Shown one piece after another: positions 9,585-20,901 of a stretch of 64,000 nucleotides of DNA (position 1 is the stretch's first letter; every line of letters begins with the position of its first letter). The stretch lies in the NCBI RefSeq assembly GCF_020520425.1, contig NC_079487.1, forward strand, positions 81,535,141-81,599,140. Reading direction: 5' to 3'. The stretch comes from Spinacia oleracea. Its lineage: Eukaryota > Streptophyta > Magnoliopsida > Caryophyllales > Amaranthaceae. Below the pieces are notes generated by a model. It searched no databases. It worked only from the letters and a program-made list of their open reading frames with translations, and had not been told where the DNA came from. Position numbers and translations under genes: made by a program.

Positions 9585-12480
9585 CCTTATTATTTTCATA
9601 ATCTAAATTGCATGAACATGGTTAAATATTACAAATTTGCAAGAATTAAAAGGGGTGATTAATTTTCGTAATTGTTAATTAATTGCAAATTGCGTTTATT
9701 TAATTATATGTACGCAGTTTTTCGGCAGTTTCTTCATTACTCATCCGAATTGAGTGATTTTTATGTCAATTCCGCATGTAAAAGGCATTCTAAAATTTTG
9801 ACAAAAATAGTATTTTTCTGCCGAACCCAGAATTCTCAAATTCGAAGCCTAACTATGACTTTTCGAAGGTTTTAGTTTTTCGGATGCAAAATTTCGTAAA
9901 TTTAAGATGTTAAATTAAATATTTGCGATTCCTGTTGATAAATCTTGAATTTTTGATTGACCTACTGCATATGTTTAACAAGTTTGAATGCCTAGTCTTG
10001 TTAATTATGCAATCTAATTTGTAATTATGATTAATTTGTTGAAAATTAGAATAATTTAGAATTAATTTGATTTTCATAATTAATTGTAATTTAATTAGAA
10101 ACCTATGATTAAAAACCACCATAAAAATTGTAAATTTACGATAAATTTTAAATTTTTATGACCTAGACTTGAATCCATATCAATCGGAAATCAATTGGAT
10201 AATAAATTTTCGATTTTTCGCCCTAAAATTATGAAATTAATAAGATTTATTAATTTGTCATTAATTTTAAATATAAATTTTAAATTTTTTATGCGATTCG
10301 TTCAAATAACTTGCACGCACGAAGCAATGGACGCTTCGTGTTACCCTTAAGGGGTGTTGTATAATGCGGGCATGCGACGACGAGCAAGGGAGCTCGTCGC
10401 CCGTGCGGCACGAATGCAATGAGCAAGGGCGTAGTGCACGAGCGCAAGGCAGCAGCCCTGCCTTGTGTCGTGTGCCACGAGCAATGAACGTATGGGCATG
10501 GGCGAGGAGCGAGCCAAGGCAGTCGCGTGTGGGCAGCAAGCGAGCTGCGCCACAACGCGCGCTGCCTCGCACAAGTGCGCGCAGCCTCGCGCGCAGCGAG
10601 CGCAAGCTCGCGTGCCACGAGCGCTGCGCACAGCATCACTCGCGCGCACAGCGCGCGATGTCGCCCGCCCAGCGAGCGATGTCGCGCACCAGCGAGCGAT
10701 GGCTCGCGCGCGCGCAGCGAGCGATCTCGCGCGCCAGCGAGCGATCTCGCGCCCCAGCGAGCGATGGCTCGCGCGCGCAGCGAGCGAGCTTGCGCGCCCA
10801 GCGAGCGATCTCGCGCGCCAGCGAGCGATGTCGCGCGCGCGCGCTGCGAGCGATAGCTCGCGTGCGATGGGCGCTGTGCGGAGGCTTGCGATAGGACAGC
10901 AGCAGCTATGCGACGAGCGCATGGGCTGCGCGCACATGGCCAGCAATGGCTGTGTGCGTACGGCCCATGGGCGTGCAACGCGTAGGGTGTTTGCGTTACG
11001 ATTAGATCGTTTTGAATGTTTAATTTGAAAATTTCAGTTCACGTAATTTTAATTAATTTTAAAATTAATAATTTAAATTAATTTCTTGGATTTTAATTTT
11101 GAATATTATAATTATAATAAATGGAATTTATTCTAATTATTTTACTAAAATTAAAATCATGAATTAATTTAAATGCGACTGAAATTAAATTAAATTTTTG
11201 GATTCAATTATAAATTTATATGAGCTTTAAATTTTAATTAAATTTGTATGTTTCCGGTTAGACTAGAAATACAATTTTATGTTTAAAATTAGTAAAGCAT
11301 ATGAATTTATTGGTTTGAGTGGGAGCGTTTTTAGTCATAAACTCTTGATTAGGTCTACAAATCCTTAAGGTTAAAACAACTCGATTAGAATTAATAAGGA
11401 CTAAATAATTGGTAGATTATTGGTGACCTTGATTAATTGCTGCAAATGTTTACGTGATGCATAATGTGTTTTACTAACCAGCTATGTGGGCCATTCATGA
11501 TAATGAATGGGTGAATGGTATATATTGTATATGTACTGTTTTGCAGGTTATGAAGTGACTAGTATGGCCCAAATAGGATAGAAAATATGGTCTGCGTACC
11601 ATTAATTTGAATGTAATTGGTCTAAAGCACCAAAGTTATTTTTCAATTCAAAATGGTCTGCGTACCATCAAATAGTTGTAATTAGTTATAGCTTATCCTA
11701 TTTGAAGAAAATGGTGCCTCCCACGGAGATTTTCAAGACGGACTTTGAAGTCAAAGCTTCAAGATGAAGTCGGGCCATACTAGATCACAAATATCTTATG
11801 CATGTTTTAAGTTATTTATTGTTTTAAATATGTCTTAAAATGCATGAGATCAAAAGCTTGATTATGTTGCATGATTAAGGATTTTAGTTCACTTAAAATC
11901 TAACCAACATAGTAAGAGCCTTAAGTTCCAAACTTAAAAATTGAGTTAAAAGGTGCCATGCCAAAATATACACTTGCTTGGATATCCTTTACATCAATCT
12001 AGTAATAGTTTTCGCTCAGCGAGGTGTTACTTATTGGTCCTAAAGGGGCAAGGTACACAAATAATTGTGAGTACATGTTAGTTTTGGTGAAACTCAACGA
12101 TATAAGTAAGGAGTCCTTTTATGTCGTGGCAAATTCGATAGGTTTACCTAATAAGTTCTTAGACGTACCTATCAACCAAGAGTAGTTTCTAGACTATTAG
12201 CAAAAGGCTTTTGCTTACCTAAAATGTTTTAGAATTGAGTCGACAAACTGTGCTTAATTCTTCAATGGTTTTAGGGTCTTGGAATCATTTTATTCACACC
12301 TGCCGGAACAATAAAATCGAATAAAATGCTAATAACTTGTTTGAATTGCATGGTTGCTTTAATTTCAAGTTATTATTCATGATAAATGTTTAGACTTTGC
12401 ATGCTTCAATGTATGTTTTAATTATTGTTTATAATTAAATATCTTGCACTGCAATAAATCCTTTTAGAAAGGTAACAGTA
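9585..12480 (+). other. 5' leader of element B
   Basis: About 2.9 kb of non-coding leader, homologous to the leader of A. It is AT-rich with one GC-rich palindromic block (10360-10985). No supported gene was seen. Confidence 0.75.
10360..10985. repeat. GC-rich palindromic tandem array in leader of B
   Basis: Between about 10630 and 10860 units of roughly 20-22 bp built on GCGAGCGATCTCGCGCGCC repeat in tandem with variants. Each unit contains self-complementary GAGCGAT/CGCGC stretches. The surrounding DNA is strongly AT-rich. The open frames through it on both strands are low-complexity Ala/Arg/Ser readings and not genes. Confidence 0.85.
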
Positions 12481-15400
12481 AATTTCCTCGATTGGTAGTG
12501 AATCCAAGAACGATTCACGGAAAAGAGAGAAAGTGAGCAATTTAAAATGTACGTTTCTTATAGCGACTTTTATGGTTGTTTTCGAATATCAAAATCGAAT
12601 GGCAAACCAATTGGTGCTTGTGAATTCAAAATACACTGTAGTTTTGAGATCATAAAGCATTGAGTTTAATACGCTCAGCTTTACCAATGGTTAACAACCT
12701 AATATCTTTGTCCATTTAATTCTCGAATGAGTCTAGTCCCTAGACGTTCGAATAGATCGATGCTTAGAGAACTTTAGAAGCTTCTGGTAAAATCATCTAG
12801 TTGAAACAAAATATTCAACATAAATGGTAAAGAACCTTGTTGGTGACATTGGACATGTCTAACAAAGTATAAAAGTCAACACTAAATAATTCAATTCTTA
12901 AGACTATAAGAAAGGGTACAAGAAATAGGAAAACGAGGAACAATGAAAGGAATTTACGATTCCATTTCTACCTATAAGTTTATGTTTAAAAAGAAGTGAC
13001 CTAGCAATCAAACTTCCTTGGTATCATATACCGCTTGAGGTTCTTACTTCGGTAATAACTCAAACAATGGAAGCTAGGATACACTAATGACCTACAAGTG
13101 GGAAATGAAGCATGGCAATGCTACATTAGTTGTAGGGTCATCTAGTTTGTTTTAAGACCTTTCAAAGGCTGGAACTTAATGGCTATTTTGTTCCATAATC
13201 AGCATACCTAAATTTCTGCTTCAAACACAGAAAGACTCACATTCAGAAGAACAAAAACAATGCTTGTTTGTTTGTTTATTTGAATGAAATGGTCAATTAC
13301 TGGTTGAGTAAATATGCTTGATTAAAACAAACAACTCTTTAAAGAACTTTACTAGGTTCAAATCAAACCCTTGATTTGAGTTCCATTAAATCTTTGGCAT
13401 TGTTGCTTAGACCATATCAACAAGTTAACATTCATAAGCTCTATTTTGATGGACTTTTGAAAGTTGGTTGATTTCTAGATCAACTTAAGACAAGCTAGTC
13501 TTACTTGTTGAAAGTAACAAAGAATATGAACTATTGTTAGAACGCCTAGACAATGGATTTCAAAGCTAAAGAAAGATTTTATGACTGTATTATTTCACAT
13601 GGATTTGAGTGAATATAGGTTTATTTACTCAAATGTGATATAAGTTGAATCTGTTTGGCTAGTTCAAAGATTCAGAAGTATAAAATCCACTCGGTAAGAA
13701 ATCATAAAGATCTAGGTTAGATCATGTTAATGATTACTTGAGACCAAATATGATCATCAATGATTGTGTGTTGTAATTTCACAATCTAACTCCATAAGAT
13801 ATGGCATATCTTAGTTGGAATAATTGAAGTCAATTAGTACTTGATTCGATTAATGATGAATCATAAAGACTTTTCCTATAATTTCTAAAACAAAATGCTC
13901 AACTACCACCAAACTAAACCAAATTCGTCAAAGCTATTGAAAAGTAATTTCAGAGTAACTTTTCATAAAATATATCTAGAGAGTTGCAAAACTCAGTGGG
14001 AGCTTAGTGTTTGTCATTCGACAAACTAAGGCCCAAGTATAGATATATGTTTCATTGTGATTTATTCAAATGAGACACAAGGGTATTGTTTCTACCACGA
14101 ATTTTTGAGAACATAATGTTTGTTTGCTCGAAATAATGTCCTTTTGGAGATTCGTTTCCAAAATGACAAGTGGGAGAAAATAGACCTCGAAAGTTTTCGA
14201 GGCGAACAACAAACATAAACGGACATTCCGGAGGCTTTTCGAAGCGCTTCAGAAAATCCGAAATTATTCTTTAAGGACGTTAGAAGTGGCTTTAAAGAAT
14301 AGATATCTCTTAGAAGACTTTACGAGTGCTTCAAGGAGAACAGAATATTCAAAGGACTTTTAAGTGGCTATTGATATTCTATTTGTTTGATGTTCTATAC
14401 CCAAGTAGGCATAGAATTCAAGTCACTGAAACTATGAGATTCTTCTATTAGATAGTGAAGAAACATAGAGATCAGGTCAATGAAACTATGAGATTCTTCT
14501 ATTAAATAGTGAAGAAACCTACAACTTGCAGTCAAACTATTATCCTGTAGATTAATGAGTTTGTGACTTGTAAGAAAGCTATGACGAAACCTAGATTCCC
14601 TAAAATGGTTAGAGGCCATATATAGACTCAAATGTTTTAAATGGTTAGAGGCCATAAAACATACTCAATGTTTTGATGACAAAATTGAAATTTTGTTGAT
14701 TTGCAAGAATAGGTTCACACCTATTGGTTGCAAGTTTGTTTTAAGGATAAAAACCATCAAACATGGAATTGTGTTCACACACAAAGCTAGATTAGTTGCT
14801 AAAGGTTACAAGCAAATTCATGGTGTGAATTGTGTTGAAACCTCATGCATAATCGTAATGCTCAAAGTCTATAATTCAAGCAATGATTGCATATTGGTAC
14901 ATGTAGCAATTGGATGACAAAACGTATTCCTCAGTCAAATGTTGGAATAAACTATGTACATGGTATGTCATAGGATTTGTGGATCCAAATAAATGCTTGA
15001 AAAAGAAAGCTAGCTTATGAAATCTAAGTACAGATTTAAGCAAGCAATTGGGAATTAGAAATGTATTTTAGTGAAGCTAATAAGTATTTTAGTTTCATAA
15101 AATGTACATGATTCTTATAGATATATAAGAAGTTTAGTGGGAGTACATAAAACTTATTTGGTCCTATGTGTATCACACACATATCTCTCTATTGTGAAAT
15201 AACATTCAAATGCTAATGACTTAGATTTGAAATTATTCATCAATGATGGACCATGGCGAAACTTAGTACATATTGGGTATTAAGATCTATTTACAAAGAT
15301 CTTATAATAATGTTTTAGATTAAGTAATGGCATTTACTAAATCAAACACGAAAGTCTCCATTGGAGATATTCGACCCATGTAAATAAATCTAAGTAAAGA

Positions 15401-16480
15401 ATGTTTGAACTATGTATAAGCATTTACTAAGTTAAACATCAAAGAGTCTAAATGAGATTCTTAACCTATATTATATGTCAAAGAATTTAGCTGGATTCAG
15501 TATCTGCTGAAATTGAATAAGCTAAAGTTACATGAATAGAATTCAATTGGGAATTATTCTGCAAAAGAATTTATCATGTATGATATAATATGAGGATCGC
15601 CAAAAACGTATCGTATGACTTTAGCCATGACGAACATATACCAATCTCTATTGATCTAAGTGAAGATCAACTAGATCGAGATCAAGAATACTTATGGTAC
15701 TTGAAAAGGTACATAGGAATAGTTCTTGATTCAAGGAAATAAAGATATGCTAAATATTGATGCTACACGCATAAACACTGGCAAAGGATCAAGCAAGACC
15801 CTTTGGAGTTAACCATTGATAAGGACGAGCTATAGAGCATCGTGTTTTGAAATGGCAACATGGGTTGGAGACCATGAGTTGTTGCGTGGGAAATTAAAAT
15901 ATTAATTTCTATGTTCTAAGATACAGCTGGAAAGTCTTCCACATATCTGTGAACTGCTTGGATAAGCAAATCCAAACAAAGCATCACTAGCAACCTATAC
16001 AGTTGAAGTAAAAGTAATTATTGCCTAAGAAGCAATAAAACAGGGTTGTTTAAAGTTCTTCACTGAACTTGGGTAGATCACCTATCTGCTGGCTTGATGA
16101 TTCTTCATTGAAAAATGCGTAGAACCACTCTTGAAGCAAGAAAAACGTCTGCTAACTTGATGGTTCTTCATTGCAAAATGATTAAAACCACCATCGAAGT
16201 AAGAAAGACTAGATCACATAATAAACAAACTCGAAAAGATCTTATTATCATATCTCGAAGAACATTCGATGAAAAGGATATTAAGATTGGCAAAGCATGA
16301 TAACTAAACCTATGCAACAAGTGAGAAGCAACACTCACGTTGTAGCACTGGAAATCAAGCATAGCTTTGAATTCCATGAATTGTTTTAGAAGATGGGTTT
16401 GAGGCCCATGGTTATAAAACATTGGGGTTGAACATTTATCATATATGAAATGTATTTTCATATTCCATTTAATCTTGGTT
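12480..16480 (+). pseudogene. Degraded Copia coding region of element B
   Basis: The part of B where gag-pol should lie has no long frame. Fragments still read like Copia polyprotein in shifting frames, for example around 14150-14200, 14693-14917 and 15580-15740 (a DNA stretch reading roughly as YLKR near the RNase H end). The nucleotide sequence looks unlike the pol of A, so this core may come from another Copia lineage or be much older than the LTRs. Gene boundaries cannot be set. Confidence 0.7.
14693..14917 (+). pseudogene. Reverse transcriptase remnant in element B
   Basis: A 74-residue frame includes KARLVAKGYKQIHGVN, which closely parallels KARLVAKGYRQVHGVD at residues 598-612 of the intact pol of A. 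This is the conserved start of the Copia reverse transcriptase domain. The frame then ends, with no YVDD downstream in frame. Confidence 0.8.
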
Positions 16481-17224
16481 TAGTATTAAATGATGAGTCC
16501 CTTCAATTTGACGATATATTCAAGATAGACTGTCAGGACCAGTCCTGTGACTAAGAAATGTCTATCAAGTGAACTTGAATGTCAAAGGTTGAAAATGGTC
16601 CCTAATCGGAGTTTTCTATAAAATTGGACGCATAGAAAACGTTAGACGATTAGAATGCAAGATGACTAGTAGTTCTGTTTCTTGAACTATGTGGACATGG
16701 CAATGTCATAATCATCTGCATAGATACTTACTTTGGGAAGACTAGTATCGGACAAGACCTATGAAACTTTACTGTAAGAGATGAAAGTCTGTCATAAGTA
16801 AATTTCATTAAATTATTAGACACTAAATCCTCAATACCTGAGTGATTTGAGATTACTTGTTTGAGAACTGGTTGCTTTGACGTTGACCAACCGTCGCACC
16901 GTAAAAGGAGGCTATAAAGGCAACGCTCAGGTAATCACCTATCAAACGAAGTCTAATCTCAAGATCGCAAGATTGGGATTGTCCTCCCATAAATCGGGAT
17001 GAGATGCTTAAAAGTTGTACAAGGCCACTCGGAGAGCTAGAAACTGTGAAATGCATGGCCGTGCTCGGATGAATCATAGGCTATGATTATCTGTTTATTT
17101 GATCAGTTGAACTCTGAAACCGAGGAACACCTCTGAACATAATAAGGATGACAACTCTTACCTTATGTTCAAGAGCAAGCATCGAGCGACAAAGGAATTA
17201 GGAAATGCACACTTGTCCCTAAGG

Positions 17225-17237
17225 ACAAGTGGGAGAC
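17225..17237 (+). other. Polypurine tract of element B
   Basis: ACAAGTGGGAGAC directly precedes the 3' LTR, identical to the tract of element A. Confidence 0.8.
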
Positions 17238-18579
17238 TGAAGGAAATAATGCCCTTGGTCCAAGTATGCATTCTATGTTAAGTCTAATAAATGCGGTTCA
17301 GTATTAATTAACAAGTTAATAATTCAGTGAGATCAAGTGAGCTGAATGCCTAGCTAGAGGCCGCTTCAGTTCAAGTGGAATTAATGATATTAATCCACAG
17401 CTTACTCTTGACTGAACCCGTAGGGTCACACAAATAGTACGTAAACGGATCAAGTATTTAATGGCATTAAATACTCCATCTATGAATATTCGGAACCGAC
17501 GGATCTTGGTTTCAGTGGGAGCTAAGATCGTCACAGGCAAGAAATGAATACTCCGGAAACGATGATATTGCCGGAAACGGAAATATGGATCGTATCGGAA
17601 ATATGAATATTATCCAAGTCGTAGATGTTGCCGGAAACGGAAACATGGTACGTATCGGAAAATATTATTGGAAATGGAAATATTACCAGAATCGGAAATA
17701 TTGCCGGAAACGGAAATATTGTCAGAATCGGAAATATTGCCGGAATCGGAAAATAATTCCGGAAACGGAAATATTAAATATTTGTTCGAAACGGAAATTA
17801 ATTCCGGAATCGGAAATATTAAATATTGTTCGTATCGGAAATAGATTCCGGAAATGGAAATTTAATCGGAAGCGTATCGTACGAATTAGCATCGGACGAG
17901 ACCTGCCGGACGAAGGCCCAGCACGAAGCCAGGCCGTCGCCCAGCAAGCACGCACGCCACAAGCCCAGCGCGCGCCAAGGCCACGGATGCGTGGGCCTTG
18001 CTGCGTGGGCTGCAGCTCGCACGCATGGGCAGTCCTTGTGGCTGCCGTGTGTGTGTGAGTTTGTGCTCATGCGTGATTCCTGAATCTGCAAGAGTCAGTG
18101 TATGATTAAATGTCTATTCCTAATTGGATAAATTAATTAAATAGAATTCATGTAGGATTCTAATTCCAATTAATTTCGCATCCTACTAGGATTACGATTC
18201 CTTTTCCATAACTCTATAAATAAAGGCCTAGGGGTCATAATTTATATACAAGTTTCAAAGTATTCAAAAGTGAGTTTTTTGAGAGAAAATTAAAACACAT
18301 CTTGCTCATAAAAGTGCCGAATTTTCTAGTACCTTAAGGGCGATTCTAGTTGGTCAATCTTAAGGCGGATCCGGACGTGCTGTGGACTATCTACGGAGGG
18401 ACGACATTTGGAGTCCTAAAAGACTTGTTCTTGTTCGGTTCGGGCGCAGCTAGGGAGGGCACGCAACAAAGAGTATGCATCTAATAATGCTATATGATTA
18501 TGTGTAAATAATATGATTCCTGGGTTAATGGTTGTTTCCGCATGATTTATGTAAATGTCATATGTATCATAACCTAACA
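17238..18579 (+). repeat. 3' LTR of element B
   Basis: The 1342-bp LTR matches 8229-9569 apart from one extra base. Its TATA box is at 18215-18222. It is followed by target duplication ctgcc (18580-18584). Confidence 0.95.
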
Positions 18580-18584
18580 CTGCC

Positions 18585-19515
18585 ATGCCTTGCCTTCGCC
18601 CATGCCCATTCATCCATAGCTCGTGGCACACGACACAAGGCAGGGCTGCTGCCTTGTGCTCGTGCACCATGCCCTTGCTCATTGCATTCGTGCCGCACGG
18701 GCGACGAGCTCCCTTGCTCGTCGTCGCATGCCCGCACTATACAACACCCCTTAAGAGTAACACGAAGCGTCCATTGCTTTGTGCGTGCAAGTTATATGAA
18801 CGAATCGCATAAAAATTTAAAATTTTTATTTTAAAATTAATGACAAATTAATAAATAATATTAATTTCATAATTTTAGGGCGAAAAATCGAAAATTTATT
18901 ATTCAATTGATTTCCGATTATCATGGATTCAAGCCTAGGTCATAAAATTTAAAATTTATCATAAATTTACAATTTTTATGGTGGTTTTTAATCATAGGTT
19001 TCTAATTAAATTATAATTAATTATGAAAATCAAATTAATTCTAAATTATTCTAATTTTCAACAAATTAATCATAATTACAAATTAGATGGCATAATTAAC
19101 AAGGCTAGGCATTCAAACTTGTTAAACATATACAGTAGGTCAATCAAAAATTCAAGATTTATCAACAAGAATCGCAAATATTTAATTTAACATCTTAAAT
19201 TTACGAAATTTTGCATTCGAAAAACTAAAACCTTCAAAAAGTCATAGTTAGGCTTCGAATTTGAGAATTCTGGGTTCGGCAGAAAAATATTATTTTTGTC
19301 AAAATTTTAGAATGCCTTTTACATGCGGAATTGACACAAAAATCACTGGATTTGGATGAGTAACGAAGAAACTGCCGAAAAACTGCGTACGTATAATTAA
19401 ATAAACGCAATTTGCAATTAATTAACAATTACGAAAATTAATCACCCCTTTTAATTCTTGCAAATTTGTAATATTTAACCATGTTCATGCAATTTAGATT
19501 ATGAAAATAATAAGA
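18585..19515 (-). other. 5' leader of element A, LTR-proximal part
   Basis: This is the other side of the leader split by element B. It continues the GC-rich block (to about 18740) and then AT-rich sequence up to the primer-binding site. It is homologous to 9585-10370 of B in opposite orientation. No gene was seen. Confidence 0.8.
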
Positions 19516-19529
19516 GGCTCGTGATACCA
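19516..19529 (-). other. Primer-binding site of element A
   Basis: On the minus strand TGGTATCACGAGCC begins one base after the 5' LTR. It is similar to the initiator tRNA-Met type with one additional base, and identical to that of B. Confidence 0.8.
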
Positions 19530-19530
19530 C

Positions 19531-20896
19531 TGTTAGGTTATGATACATATGACAATTCATAAATCATGCGGAAACAACCATTAAGCCAGGAATACATATT
19601 ATTTACACATAATCATATAGCATAATTTAGATGCATACTCTTTGTTGCGTGCCTTCCCTAGCTGCGCCCGAACCGAACAAGAACAAGTCTTTTAGGACTC
19701 CAAGTGTCGTCCCTCCGTAGATAGTCCACAGCACGTCCGGATCCGCCTTAAGATTGACCAACTAGAATCGCCCTTAAGGTACTATTATTTTCGGCTAAAA
19801 TGGGCAAGAGTTATGGCTGATTTTTCTGCTTAAAAATCCTAGTTTTGAATACTTGAAAACTTATGTATAAATAATGACCCCTAGGCCCTTATTTATAGAG
19901 GTATGGAAAAGGAATTGTAATCCTACTAGGATGTGGATTTGTTAATTAGAACTTTATTAGGACTCTAAATAACAAAGCAATTCTAATAAGATTAGGATTT
20001 TAATCTTCGCACGAATCCCAATAGAATTAGGATTTCCGGCATACGCATCGCACAAGTCGTGCACCCGCGCAGGCCTTGCGGCCCACGACAAGCGCACAGC
20101 CCATGTGCGGTGCTGCGTGCGCGCGCGCGCCCTTGGCTGGGCCTGGCCTTGCGCTGGGCCTGGTCGGGGCGTGCGTTGCGTGCGGCTCGCTGGGCGATGG
20201 CCTGGCTTCGTGCTGGGCCTTCGTCTAGCGGGCCTCGTCCGATGCTAATTCGTACGATACGCTTCCGATTAAATTCTCGATTCCGGAATTCATTTCCGAT
20301 ACGAACAACATTTAATATTTCCGATTCCGGAATTAATTTCCGTTTCGAACAAATATTTAATATTTCCGTTTCGGGAATTATTTTCCGATTCCGATAATAT
20401 TTCCGATTCTGACAATATTTCCGTTTCCGGCAATATTTCCGATTCCGGCAATATTTCCATTTCCGATAATATTTTCCGATACGTACCATGTTTCCGTTTC
20501 CGGCAACATCTACGACTTGGATAATATTTATATTTCCGATACGATCCATATTTTCGTTTCCGGCAATATCATCGTTTCCGGAGTATTCATTTCTTGCCTG
20601 TGACGATCTCAGCTCCCACTGAAACCAAGATCCGTCGATTCCGAATATCCATAGATGGAGTATTTAATGCCATCAAATACTTGATCCGTTTACGTACTAT
20701 TTGTGTGACCCTACGGGTTCAGTCAAGAGTAAGCTGTGGATTAATATCATTAATTCCACTTGAACTGAAGCGGCCTCTAGCTAGGCATTCAGCTCACTTG
20801 ATCTCACTGAATTATTAACTTGTTAATTAATACTGAACCGCATTTATTAGACTTAACATAGAATGCATACTTGGACCAAGGGCATTATTTCCTTCA
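19531..20896 (-). repeat. 5' LTR of element A
   Basis: The 1366-bp LTR, TG...CA on the minus strand, pairs with 224-1590 and is followed by the target duplication atagt at 20897-20901. Its TATA box (TATAAATA, minus strand) is at 19890-19897. Confidence 0.95.
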
Positions 20897-20901
20897 ATAG
20901 T

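Larger units (their letters stand above)
8229..18579 (+). mobile_element. Element B: non-autonomous Copia-family LTR retrotransposon nested in A
   Basis: A 10.35 kb element with LTRs at 8229-9569 and 17238-18579, primer-binding site at 9571-9584, polypurine tract at 17225-17237 and target duplication ctgcc. Its LTRs, leader and 3' end match element A. Its centre (about 12480-16480) holds only degraded coding sequence; the longest recognisable piece is a reverse transcriptase remnant at 14693-14917. By eye the two LTRs differ by a single 1-bp indel near 8797, so B moved very recently, after A. With no gag or pol of its own it must have used proteins supplied by relatives. Confidence 0.93.
224..20896 (-). 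mobile_element. Element A: Ty1/Copia LTR retrotransposon, interrupted by element B
   Basis: This is a full-length LTR retrotransposon on the minus strand. It has LTRs at 19531-20896 (5') and 224-1590 (3'), both with TG...CA ends, a primer-binding site at 19516-19529, gag-pol at 2462-6390, a purine-rich tract at 1591-1603, and matching 5-bp target duplications. The pol domain order protease, integrase, reverse transcriptase, RNase H places it in Ty1/Copia. Element B (8229-18579) sits in its long 5' leader. Without B and its duplicated target the element is about 10.3 kb. By eye the two LTRs differ by three substitutions (near 745, 858, 1274) and one 1-bp indel (near 1117), so the insertion is young. 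The gag frame break described below may make this copy non-functional. Confidence 0.95.
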
